From: an uncultured Aliiroseovarius sp.
GTDB lineage: Bacteria; Pseudomonadota; Alphaproteobacteria; Rhodobacterales; Rhodobacteraceae
NCBI RefSeq assembly: GCF_947497285.1
Contig: NZ_CANMFT010000002.1
Span: forward strand, 124,001 to 188,000
Length of the DNA: 64,000 nt
Direction: 5' to 3'
The notes beneath the pieces are model-generated. The model was not told the origin of the DNA, did not search any database, and saw nothing but the letters and a program-made list of their open reading frames with translations. The position numbers and the translations under genes are program-made. This document shows positions 46,156 to 53,753 of the stretch, piece after piece. How positions within the stretch are numbered: position 1 is the first letter of the stretch; each line of letters begins with the position of its first letter.

Positions 46156-46806
46156 ATGTCGCTTTCCAACACGTTCAGTCAATTTCAAACACGCCAAGAC
46201 GAACCCGTCGCCGGGCCAGAGCTTGTGCACACCCATTGGGGCTATCGGCTTCATACCGCAGATTTTGACGAAGGGCTGCCGCGCTTCGGTCGGGCCATCG
46301 GACGGTTTGTCGGGCTTGTGCTGTTGTTGGTGATTGCCGGCATCTGGTCTTATTCCGCTAATACCTTTGCTGATCCGCTTATGATGTCGATGAAGCTTGG
46401 CATGACGGGGCTTCTGTTTGTGTTCGGCTGGCTTTTGTTCTGGTTTGGTCGCGACACCAGCCGCCCTGAAGCGCAGATCGACCTGAACCATCGTGAAATT
46501 CGGATCGGGCGGTCTGACCGGTTGGGCCGCTTCAACCTGGACACGCGAGTGACCTTCAGCGAAGTCGGTTCTGTCCTGATCTTGCGTGACGCAGACACGA
46601 CAGGCAAAGCAGGGCTGTATGCGCGTATCGGCAGCGGTATGGACGCATTCGAGATTATCTCGGGCCAAGAAGACGTGCTGGAGCCGATCCAGAACCGGTT
46701 GGTTCAAGACCTGACAACGGCCCGCCGCACCGTGCGCAACAAATCCGCCTGGCCGTCGTTGTCCGGCGAAGGCTCAGTTTCGCTGGCACGTGTCTCGGCG
46801 TCCTGA
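46156..46806 (+). CDS. Membrane protein of unknown function
   Basis: 216 residues from MSLSNTFSQFQTRQD, chosen because GGACGAGG lies 8 bases ahead. Two hydrophobic segments near residues 50-70 (FVGLVLLLVIAGIWSY) and 85-100 (GMTGLLFVFGWLLFWFG) form a helical hairpin. A C-terminal soluble domain follows (PEAQIDLNHREIRIGRSDRL, EVGSVLILRDADTTG) that looks like a small PH- or beta-type domain facing the cytoplasm. No family recognised. Single gene, closed by a terminator at 46844. Confidence 0.75.
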   Translation: MSLSNTFSQFQTRQDEPVAGPELVHTHWGYRLHTADFDEGLPRFGRAIGRFVGLVLLLVIAGIWSYSANTFADPLMMSMKLGMTGLLFVFGWLLFWFGRDTSRPEAQIDLNHREIRIGRSDRLGRFNLDTRVTFSEVGSVLILRDADTTGKAGLYARIGSGMDAFEIISGQEDVLEPIQNRLVQDLTTARRTVRNKSAWPSLSGEGSVSLARVSAS

Positions 46807-46843
46807 CACGGCGACGCCTGCACACACGAATTAATCTGCATTC

Positions 46844-46876
46844 AGGCACGCACCGGTATCCGGCTGCGTGCCTTTT
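46844..46876 (+). terminator. Intrinsic terminator after the membrane protein gene
   Basis: Stem AGGCACGCA (46844-46852) with TGCGTGCCT (46865-46873), inner CCGG/CCGG pairing, followed by TTT. Confidence 0.75.
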
Positions 46877-46956
46877 GTGTTCTCACCAAAGCTGATTGCG
46901 CCAGAGCCCCCCGCGCGCTATTCCCAAGGGGAACGTTCTTGGCAAGAGGAGAGCCC

Positions 46957-47898
46957 ATGAGCCGCGCATTCGTATTCCCCGGGCAGGGCGCCCAAGCGAT
47001 TGGTATGGGCAAGGCCCTTGCAGATGCATACCCAGCCGCAAAAGCCGTTTTTGACGAAGTCGATGACGCGCTTGGCGAAAAACTGTCGGCTCTAATCTGG
47101 GAAGGTGCGCAGGAAGACCTGACACTGACACAGAATGCCCAACCTGCGTTGATGGCAACCTCGCTTGCTGCGATGCGTGCGTTGGAGGCAGAAGGGGTGA
47201 CGATCGACGCTGCATCCTATGTCGCGGGCCATTCCTTGGGCGAGTATTCGGCACTGGCAGCGGCGGGCACGTTTTCAATAGCGGACACAGCGCGCCTGTT
47301 GCGCGCGCGTGGCAAAGCCATGCAGGACGCCGTGCCGGTCGGCGTCGGCGCGATGGCGGCCTTGTTGGGGCTGGACTTCGAAACGGCGACCGCTGTAGCG
47401 CTTGAGGCGGCGCATGATCAGGTCTGCCAGGCGGCCAATGACAATGACCCGTCACAAGTGGTCGTTTCAGGCCACAAAGAAGCGGTCGAGCGCGCGGTCG
47501 AGATTGCCAAGGCCAAAGGTGCGCGCAGAGCGGTCTTGTTGCCAGTCAGTGCGCCTTTTCACTGCGCCTTGATGCAGCCCGCCGCAGAAGCCATGGCCGA
47601 AGCGCTGTCGCAGGTCGAACTGAAGACCCCGAAGGTGCCGTTGGTGGCCAACGTCCGTGCCGCCGAGATTTCCGACCCGACTGTGATCCGGTCGCTGTTG
47701 GTCGAGCAGATCACCGGGTCGGTGCGCTGGCGTGAAAGCGTGATGTGGATGGCCGAGCACGGTGTCACCGAGATTTGGGAAATCGGCGCGGGTAAGGCGT
47801 TGTCCGGCATGATTCGGCGCATCTCGAAAGAGGTTGGAACCCTTGCCGTCGGCAGCCCTGAAGATGTCAAAGCCGCAGCGCTGTCCCTGAACGGCTGA
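46957..47898 (+). CDS. fabD: Malonyl-CoA:ACP transacylase
   Basis: 313 residues. Start MSRAFVFPGQGAQAIGMGKA follows AAGAGGAGAG. Active-site Ser93 in AGHSLGEYSAL, and the later GAxR-type and GNxxA segments of the family. It loads the malonyl group from CoA onto ACP for fatty-acid synthesis. First gene of fabD-fabG-acpP-fabF-mltG, which follows the usual proteobacterial fab order. Confidence 0.96.
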   Translation: MSRAFVFPGQGAQAIGMGKALADAYPAAKAVFDEVDDALGEKLSALIWEGAQEDLTLTQNAQPALMATSLAAMRALEAEGVTIDAASYVAGHSLGEYSALAAAGTFSIADTARLLRARGKAMQDAVPVGVGAMAALLGLDFETATAVALEAAHDQVCQAANDNDPSQVVVSGHKEAVERAVEIAKAKGARRAVLLPVSAPFHCALMQPAAEAMAEALSQVELKTPKVPLVANVRAAEISDPTVIRSLLVEQITGSVRWRESVMWMAEHGVTEIWEIGAGKALSGMIRRISKEVGTLAVGSPEDVKAAALSLNG

Positions 47899-47929
47899 CG
47901 CCAGAGTTTACAAGAAGAAGGAAGAGCAG

Positions 47930-48667
47930 ATGTTTGATCTGACAGGAAAAACGGCACTTGTGACAGGTGCATCCGGGGGTATTGGCGGTGAGATCGCGAA
48001 GGCTCTGCATGAAGCAGGCGCCACTGTTGGTCTGTCGGGCACTCGCGTTGCCCCACTGGACGCCCTGGCGGCCGAGTTGGGAGAGCGGGCGCATGTTCTG
48101 CCCTGCAACCTGTCGGACGCAGATGCCGTCGATGCACTGCCCAAACAAGCCATTGAGGCGATGGGGTCCGTCGATATTCTGGTGAACAACGCTGGTATCA
48201 CGCGCGACCAGATTTTCATGCGGATGTCGGATGAGGAATGGGACAGCGTGATCAACGTAAACCTGACCTCGACCATGCGCCTGTGCCGTGGCGTGATGCG
48301 CCCCATGATGAAGTCGCGCTGGGGCCGCATTATCAACATCAGCTCGATCGTGGGCGCGACAGGCAATCCAGGGCAGGTGAATTATGCGGCCTCCAAGGCT
48401 GGGATGGTCGGATTGACCAAATCCATCGCCTATGAGGTTGCAAGCCGCGGGATCACGGCCAACTGCGTTGCCCCCGGTTTTATCGCCACCGCGATGACCG
48501 ACAAGTTGACGGATGACCAAAAGGACAAGATCAACGCCCAAATTCCCGCCGCCCGCATGGGCACCCCCGAAGAGATCGCGGCGGCCGTTTTGTATCTTGC
48601 ATCGCCGCAAGCTGGATATACGACCGGCGCGACGATCCACGTCAACGGCGGTATGGCGATGCTTTAA
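47930..48667 (+). CDS. fabG: 3-oxoacyl-ACP reductase
   Basis: 245 residues, short-chain dehydrogenase. TGASGGIGGEIAKAL binds NADPH, VNNAGITRDQIFMRM is the FabG signature, NISSIVGATGNPGQVNYAASKAG holds the catalytic Ser and YxxxK (read as SSIVG and NYAASKAG), and the C-terminus ends VNGGMAML. It reduces 3-ketoacyl-ACP to 3-hydroxyacyl-ACP. 31 bases after fabD; a GAAGGAAG site precedes the ATG. Confidence 0.97.
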   Translation: MFDLTGKTALVTGASGGIGGEIAKALHEAGATVGLSGTRVAPLDALAAELGERAHVLPCNLSDADAVDALPKQAIEAMGSVDILVNNAGITRDQIFMRMSDEEWDSVINVNLTSTMRLCRGVMRPMMKSRWGRIINISSIVGATGNPGQVNYAASKAGMVGLTKSIAYEVASRGITANCVAPGFIATAMTDKLTDDQKDKINAQIPAARMGTPEEIAAAVLYLASPQAGYTTGATIHVNGGMAML

Positions 48668-48724
48668 CCCGAACGGCCGGATTGGCAATGATCGACTTGA
48701 TGATCTATTGTCCTCCGAAAGCGT

Positions 48725-48752
48725 TTGCCTATCGAATGTGATGTGCTATAGG
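48725..48752 (+). promoter_or_regulatory. Candidate promoter of acpP
   Basis: TTGCCT (48725-48730), 16-base spacer, TATAGG (48747-48752), 128 bases before acpP in the 213-base fabG-acpP gap. A separate acpP promoter is expected because ACP is needed in large amounts. Confidence 0.5.
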
Positions 48753-48880
48753 CGGCGCATGTTTTTCCCCAAAGAGCCCTTTCGGGTCGGGGAGCTCGGC
48801 GTAACGCGCTGGAAACTGAGTGGCCCAAGCCGGGTCTATCGAAGAAGGGCCAAGTGCCTGAATAAACGTGAGGATTTATC

Positions 48881-49114
48881 ATGAGCGACGTCGCAGATCG
48901 CGTGAAGAAAATCGTTGTTGAGCACCTGGGTGTTGAAGAGGACAAGGTTACGGAATCGGCCTCGTTCATCGACGACCTTGGCGCTGACAGCCTGGATACT
49001 GTCGAGCTGGTTATGGCTTTCGAAGAAGAGTTCGGCATCGAGATCCCGGACGACGCTGCTGAAACCATTCAGACCTTCGGCGACGCCGTGAAATTCATCA
49101 CCGAAGCCGTCTGA
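48881..49114 (+). CDS. acpP: Acyl carrier protein
   Basis: 77 residues, acidic. The 4'-phosphopantetheine attachment Ser37 lies in [20 protein letters not shown]-terminus [19 protein letters not shown] and C-terminus [11 protein letters not shown] are typical. It carries growing acyl chains. A GAGGA site precedes the ATG. It has its own candidate promoter upstream and terminator downstream, so it can be made in excess over neighbours. Confidence 0.98.
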   Translation: MSDVADRVKKIVVEHLGVEEDKVTESASFIDDLGADSLDTVELVMAFEEEFGIEIPDDAAETIQTFGDAVKFITEAV

Positions 49115-49140
49115 GCGCTCGGTTGAAAAAGTCGGAACGC

Positions 49141-49168
49141 GGCGTCCTTCGGGGCGCCGTTTTCTTTT
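49141..49168 (+). terminator. Terminator-like hairpin with UUCG loop after acpP
   Basis: GGCGTCC (49141-49147), TTCG, GGGCGCC (49152-49158) with one G-T pair, then GTTTTCTTTT. The TTCG tetraloop is very stable. Read-through to fabF is probably partial. Confidence 0.75.
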
Positions 49169-49325
49169 GCGTTCAGGGATTTGCAGCACGTGGACAAGTT
49201 TCTGCTGCCGCCGGATGGCGTTTGCCGCCGATCCTGAGAGGTCTTGGGTGAAGCCTCTTGCCCCTGAACCCTTCACCGCGCTATCAAGCGTGGGATTTCA
49301 GACTTCCTGAGAAAGGGCAGCACAA

Positions 49326-50588
49326 ATGCGTCGAGTGGTCGTTACGGGTCTTGGAATGGTTTCTCCCCTTGCGTGTGGGGTCGAAGAAACTTGGAAGCGT
49401 ATTCTAGATGGTCAATCGGGCGCTGGTCCGATCACCAAGTTTGATGCCTCGCGTGTGACAACAAAATATGCGTGCGAAGTGCCGCTTGGGGACGGAACGG
49501 ATGGCACGTTCAATCCCGATGATTGGATGGAGCCGAAAGAACGCCGTAAAGTAGATGACTTCATCCTTTACGGTCTGGCCGCTTCCGAGATGGCGGTGAA
49601 AGACGCTGGCTGGATGCCGGAAGACGAAGAAAGCCGGTTGCGCACGGGCGTGATGATCGGGTCCGGCATTGGCGGTCTGGCGACCATTGCCGAGACCTCG
49701 ATTATTCTGAACGAGCGCGGCCCCCGACGGGTTTCGCCCTTTTTCATACCCGGATCGCTGATCAATCTGATTTCAGGTCAGGTGTCGATCAAGTTTGGCT
49801 TCAAGGGGCCGAACCATGCAGTTGTTACCGCCTGTTCGACGGGCGCCCATGCCATCGGTGACGCCTCGCGTTTGATCCAGACGGGCGACGCGGACGTGAT
49901 GATCGCAGGCGGAGCCGAGGCTGCGATTTGTGAGCTTGGCATCGCCGGGTTCAACGCCTGCAAGGCGCTGTCGACCAAGCGCGCCGACGATCCGCAAGCC
50001 GCAAGCCGCCCCTATGACGAAGACCGCGACGGGTTCGTGATGGGCGAAGGTGCTGGTATTGTCGTGCTTGAAGAATACGAACATGCCAAGGCGCGCGGCG
50101 CCAAGATCTATGCCGAGGTGCTGGGTTATGGCCTGTCAGGCGACGCCTATCACATCACAGCCCCGTCCGAGGACGGTGATGGTGGGTTCCGTGCGATGCA
50201 GGCTGCCCTTGCCAAGGCGGGGCTTGAGCCGTCGGCGATTGACTATATCAACGCGCATGGCACCTCGACCATGGCCGACACGATCGAACTGAGCGCCGTC
50301 GAACGCCTGTTGGGCGACGCGGCGGACAAGGCCACGATGAGCTCGACCAAAAGCTCAATCGGTCACCTGTTGGGGGCTGCGGGCGCGGTGGAGGCGATTT
50401 TCTGCATCCTCGCCCTTCGCGACCAAATCGCACCGCCGACCATCAATCTGGACAACCCCGCCGTTGAGCCGCGCCTGAGTTTGGCCGCCAACAAGGCTGA
50501 GAAGCGGGTGATCAACACGGTTCTGTCCAACAGCTTTGGTTTTGGCGGCACCAATGCCAGCCTGATCATGGGCAAGGTCGCTGACTGA
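49326..50588 (+). CDS. fabF: 3-oxoacyl-ACP synthase II
   Basis: 420 residues. MRRVVVTGLGMVSPLACGVE is the typical start. Catalytic Cys170 in TACSTGAHAIGDA, His in NAHGTSTMADTIE and His in SSIGHLLGAAGAVEA complete the Cys-His-His triad. The C-terminal NSFGFGGTNASLI closes the fold. It elongates acyl-ACP by two carbons. The stop overlaps the mltG start by one base (TGATG), so the two are translationally coupled. Confidence 0.97.
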   Translation: MRRVVVTGLGMVSPLACGVEETWKRILDGQSGAGPITKFDASRVTTKYACEVPLGDGTDGTFNPDDWMEPKERRKVDDFILYGLAASEMAVKDAGWMPEDEESRLRTGVMIGSGIGGLATIAETSIILNERGPRRVSPFFIPGSLINLISGQVSIKFGFKGPNHAVVTACSTGAHAIGDASRLIQTGDADVMIAGGAEAAICELGIAGFNACKALSTKRADDPQAASRPYDEDRDGFVMGEGAGIVVLEEYEHAKARGAKIYAEVLGYGLSGDAYHITAPSEDGDGGFRAMQAALAKAGLEPSAIDYINAHGTSTMADTIELSAVERLLGDAADKATMSSTKSSIGHLLGAAGAVEAIFCILALRDQIAPPTINLDNPAVEPRLSLAANKAEKRVINTVLSNSFGFGGTNASLIMGKVAD

Positions 50589-51748
50589 TGTGGCGTAATA
50601 TCGCCTCGAACGCGCTAAGCCTGTTCGTTGTCATCATGATCGTTGCGGTCGGGGTGATCGCATGGGGCAAGAAACAGTATACCGGTCCCGGTCCTTTGGC
50701 AGAAGCCATTTGCCTGCGCGTCGAGAAGGGCTCTAACTTCTCTCGCGTCGCAGATAAGCTGACGGATCAGGGCGCGATATCCAGCGCCACGATCTTCAGG
50801 TTGGGGGTTGAGTATTCCGACAAGACCTCGGCGTTGAAGGCCGGGTCTTTCCTGGTGCCCGAAGCCGCGTCGATGCAGGATATCGTGGATGTTGTTACGC
50901 GCGGTGGGGCCTCGACCTGTGGCACTGAAGTGCTGTATCGGATCGGCGTTCTGACGGCGGTCATGCAGGTGCGTGAACTGGATCCGGCAACACAGGAATA
51001 TGAAATCACAGCTGAGTTTAAGCCGGCTGAACTGGAAGGTGCTGCACCCGAAACCTATACAGAGGTGCGCGGCGAGAGCGACACGCGCTATCGCATCGCG
51101 TTGGCGGAAGGTGTGACCAGCTGGCAGATTGTGGACAGCCTGAACAAAGCTGATTTTCTTGCCGGAGATGTCACCGAAATTCCAGCCGAAGGCAGCCTTG
51201 CGCCAGACAGCTATGAGGTTAAGCCGGGGGCCGAACGCGCGACGCTACTGGCCAATATGCAGGCGGCCCAGAGCAGCATTCTTGCCGCTGCCTGGGAGGC
51301 GCGCGCGCCTGATCTGCCCTATGCCAGCCCGGAAGAAGCGTTGATCATGGCGTCTATCGTCGAAAAGGAAACCGGCGTGGCCGAAGAACGGCGGCAGGTG
51401 GCAAGCGTGTTCGTGAACCGTCTGAACCAAGGGATGCGGCTGCAAACCGACCCGACCGTGATCTATGGCGTGACCAATGGTCAAGGGGCGTTGGGGCGAG
51501 GGTTGCGCCAGAGCGAGCTTCGTCGCGAGACGCCTTACAATACCTATGTGATTGAGGGCCTGCCGCCGACACCGATTGCCAATCCCGGCAAGGCGGCCAT
51601 CGAGGCGGCGATGAACCCAGACTCGACGGACTACATCTTCTTCGTGGCCGATGGCACGGGCGGTCATGCATTTGCGGAAACGTTGGATGAACACAACCGC
51701 AATGTCGCCAAGTGGCGCGAGATCGAAGCGGAGCGTGCGAACCAGTGA
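50588..51748 (+). CDS. mltG: Endolytic peptidoglycan transglycosylase MltG
   Basis: 386 residues. One N-terminal membrane helix (LFVVIMIVAVGVIAWG) is followed by a LysM-like subdomain and the YceG catalytic region. That region has catalytic Glu in IMASIVEKETGVAEERRQVA, then FVNRLNQGMRLQTDPTVIYG and NTYVIEGLPPTPIANPGKA. It cleaves nascent glycan strands and may end their growth. The fabF-mltG junction is common in proteobacteria. A terminator-like hairpin follows before the GTA cluster. Confidence 0.95.
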   Translation: MWRNIASNALSLFVVIMIVAVGVIAWGKKQYTGPGPLAEAICLRVEKGSNFSRVADKLTDQGAISSATIFRLGVEYSDKTSALKAGSFLVPEAASMQDIVDVVTRGGASTCGTEVLYRIGVLTAVMQVRELDPATQEYEITAEFKPAELEGAAPETYTEVRGESDTRYRIALAEGVTSWQIVDSLNKADFLAGDVTEIPAEGSLAPDSYEVKPGAERATLLANMQAAQSSILAAAWEARAPDLPYASPEEALIMASIVEKETGVAEERRQVASVFVNRLNQGMRLQTDPTVIYGVTNGQGALGRGLRQSELRRETPYNTYVIEGLPPTPIANPGKAAIEAAMNPDSTDYIFFVADGTGGHAFAETLDEHNRNVAKWREIEAERANQ

Positions 51749-51797
51749 TTTGGTAAATAAAACATGACCTTGCCGCACGCTGTTGCCGCGGGTCAGT

Positions 51798-51826
51798 TTG
51801 ACAGAACGCACGGTCGCCCGTAGGTT
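51798..51826 (+). promoter_or_regulatory. Candidate sigma-70 promoter upstream of the GTA cluster
   Basis: A perfect -35 box TTGACA (51798-51803), 17-base spacer and TAGGTT (51821-51826) lie 105 bases upstream of g1. A start near 51833 would put the terminator hairpin at 51854-51887 inside the leader. The published R. capsulatus GTA is activated by GafA and CtrA; whether this site is the target cannot be told. Confidence 0.5.
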
Positions 51827-51853
51827 CTGGGATACGCTAGAAGACGTGAATGT

Positions 51854-51887
51854 AACGGCCTTGGGCACCCGCCCGGGGCCGTTTTTT
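51854..51887 (+). terminator. Intrinsic terminator between mltG and GTA g1 (possible attenuator)
   Basis: AACGGCCTTGGGC (51854-51866) pairs with GCCCGGGGCCGTT (51871-51883) over 13 bp with two G-T pairs, loop ACCC, followed by a T-run. It ends the fab-mltG transcript. It lies downstream of the candidate GTA promoter, so it may also attenuate GTA transcription. A second small hairpin GCTCGT/ACGAGC follows at 51894-51911. Confidence 0.85.
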
Positions 51888-51930
51888 CATGTCGCTCGTT
51901 CGGAGACGAGCATGAGAGGCAAATAAAAAA

Positions 51931-52281
51931 ATGACAATGATCACGCCCTTGGGGAAGGACGCGGCTTCGGACGAGTATCTGAAGATCGCGGACACGTTTT
52001 TTCTGCGTGTTTTGAAAGAGCTGGACCGTCAGTTGAGCGCGGCGGAACTGGCCAATTGTGAAACCACACCGGGTTTGGCGAAAGCCGTGGCCGAGGTGCG
52101 CCGTGCCATGCAAACGGTATTCGAGGAAAGGAAACGTCTTGAACAAAGTGGAAGCAACGCCTTTGGCGGGGCCGGAGCGGTCGCACTCGACCTTGCTCAG
52201 GCCCGGGATGAAATCGGGCGCCGATTGGCTTGCCTGCGCGACGCAAGAGGAGCGGGCGGCGTTTCTGAACAGCCTGAGTGA
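51931..52281 (+). CDS. GTA small terminase subunit (g1)
   Basis: 116 residues. Helical, with YLKIADTFFLRVLKELDRQL and a charged C-terminal half. R. capsulatus g1 has been reported as the small terminase that starts DNA packaging without sequence specificity. First GTA gene; preceded by AGAGG 11 bases before the ATG. It overlaps the large terminase gene in another frame, by 74 bases if g2 starts at 52208. Confidence 0.8.
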   Translation: MTMITPLGKDAASDEYLKIADTFFLRVLKELDRQLSAAELANCETTPGLAKAVAEVRRAMQTVFEERKRLEQSGSNAFGGAGAVALDLAQARDEIGRRLACLRDARGAGGVSEQPE

Positions 52282-53557
52282 TGGTGCCTTGGTGGCATTG
52301 CCTTACCTGTTCGAGTTCTGGGCGCTGGATCACCAATTGCCCCCGGAAGGCGACTGGCGCACATGGGTCATCATGGGGGGGCGTGGCGCGGGGAAAACCC
52401 GCGCCGGGTCCGAATGGGTGCGCGCCGAGGTTGAGGGGGCTGGCCCCCTTGATCCCGGCCGTTCGCGCCGGGTCGCGCTGGTAGGCGAAACCATTGACCA
52501 AGTGCGCGAGGTGATGATCTTCGGCGAAAGCGGCATTCTGGCGTGTTCGCCGCCGGATCGCCGCCCGGAATGGCAGGCAGGTCGGAGACGGCTGGCCTGG
52601 CCCAATGGGGCGGTGGCGCAGGTGTTTTCGGCCTATGAGCCTGAAAGCCTGCGGGGTCCGCAGTTTGATGCGGCATGGGTCGATGAGCTCGCCAAGTGGA
52701 AGAAAGCGGAAGAAACGTGGGACATGCTCCAATTCGGGCTGCGTCTTGGCAGCCATCCTCGGCAATGCGTCACCACCACACCGCGCAATGTTGGGGTGTT
52801 AAAGACGATCCTGAAAAACCCCTCGACAGTCACGACACAAGCGCCGACGGAAGCCAACCGGGCCTATCTGGCGAAAAGTTTCCTTGAGGAGGTGCGCAGC
52901 CGATATGCGGACACGCGACTGGGCCGGCAAGAGTTGGACGGTGTGCTGTTAGAAGACACCGAGGGCGCGTTGTGGACCATGGCCGGGCTGGACAAGGCAC
53001 GCGTCACGGGTGACCTGCCAGCCTTTGATCGCGTGGTGGTGGCGGTTGACCCGCCGGTCACGGGACACAAGGGGTCGGATGAATGTGGGATCATCGTCGC
53101 AGGCGTCGTGGCGCAGGGCGCGCCGGGGGATTGGCGCGCCGTTGTGCTGGATGATGCGAGCGTATCGGCCGCTAGTCCATCTCAGTGGGCGGAGGCAGCA
53201 CTGGAAGCCATGCGCCGCCACAAGGCGGACCGTTTGGTGGCCGAGGTCAATCAAGGCGGTGATCTGGTGGAATCGGTGATCCGACAGATTGACCCGACCG
53301 TTTCGTTTCGCGCCGTGCGCGCCACGCGGGGCAAGTCGGCGCGGGCCGAGCCTGTCGCTGCGCTTTATGAACAGGGGCGGGTGGCCCATGTGGGCGGGAT
53401 GTCTGCGCTGGAAGACCAGATGTGCCGCATGACCATTCAGGGCTTCGAGGGCAAGGGTAGCCCGGACCGTGTTGATGCGTTGGTCTGGGCGCTGCATGAA
53501 TTGATCATTGAGCCCGTTGCCAAATGGCGCAGGCCGCAGGTGCGCACGCTGGGTTAA
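52208..53557 (+). CDS. GTA large terminase, ATPase-nuclease (g2)
   Basis: 449 residues from the ATG at 52208; a TTG start at 52139 with a strong GAGGAAAGGA site is an alternative. Walker A GGRGAGKT lies at residues 57-64. Walker B WVDELAKWKK follows. The C-terminal RNase H-like nuclease has VVVAVDPPVTGHKGSDECG, GVVAQG and PDRVDALVWALHEL with the metal-binding Asp residues. It drives DNA into the capsid and cuts headfuls. Terminase_6-type large subunit as in other GTAs. Confidence 0.93.
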   Translation: MKSGADWLACATQEERAAFLNSLSDGALVALPYLFEFWALDHQLPPEGDWRTWVIMGGRGAGKTRAGSEWVRAEVEGAGPLDPGRSRRVALVGETIDQVREVMIFGESGILACSPPDRRPEWQAGRRRLAWPNGAVAQVFSAYEPESLRGPQFDAAWVDELAKWKKAEETWDMLQFGLRLGSHPRQCVTTTPRNVGVLKTILKNPSTVTTQAPTEANRAYLAKSFLEEVRSRYADTRLGRQELDGVLLEDTEGALWTMAGLDKARVTGDLPAFDRVVVAVDPPVTGHKGSDECGIIVAGVVAQGAPGDWRAVVLDDASVSAASPSQWAEAALEAMRRHKADRLVAEVNQGGDLVESVIRQIDPTVSFRAVRATRGKSARAEPVAALYEQGRVAHVGGMSALEDQMCRMTIQGFEGKGSPDRVDALVWALHELIIEPVAKWRRPQVRTLG

Positions 53558-53723
53558 AGAGTTTTTTAACCTCGGGTGGCAGAGTGCAAAACATCGAAAG
53601 GCGGGGTCCTGAGCCCAACCAGCCCACGGGTCCCGCCTGACATCAACGAGACAGAATTTTCACCGAACGGTAGCGCGACACGCGTTTCGCCGGGCGGGAG
53701 AGGTTTGCCGGGGGTCATCCCCG
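53552..53723 (+). other. Structured non-coding gap between GTA g2 and g3
   Basis: The 196-base gap starts with a 7-bp hairpin that covers the g2 stop (GGTTAAA 53552-53558 with TTTAACC 53565-53571). It also holds AGGCGGG/CCCGCCT (53599-53605, 53632-53638) and CGGGG/CCCCG (53709-53713, 53719-53723). None ends in a T-run. No ORF of its own is supported. It may control portal expression or be the remnant of a lost gene. Confidence 0.5.
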
Positions 53724-53753
53724 ACTTGGACAGAACGCGAGGAGCACCAGCCG

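Noticed and set aside
45503-46333. Long open frame on the plus strand across rpsF and the membrane gene
   Set aside because: It is antisense to rpsF and out of frame with the membrane gene; the translation has no domain character.
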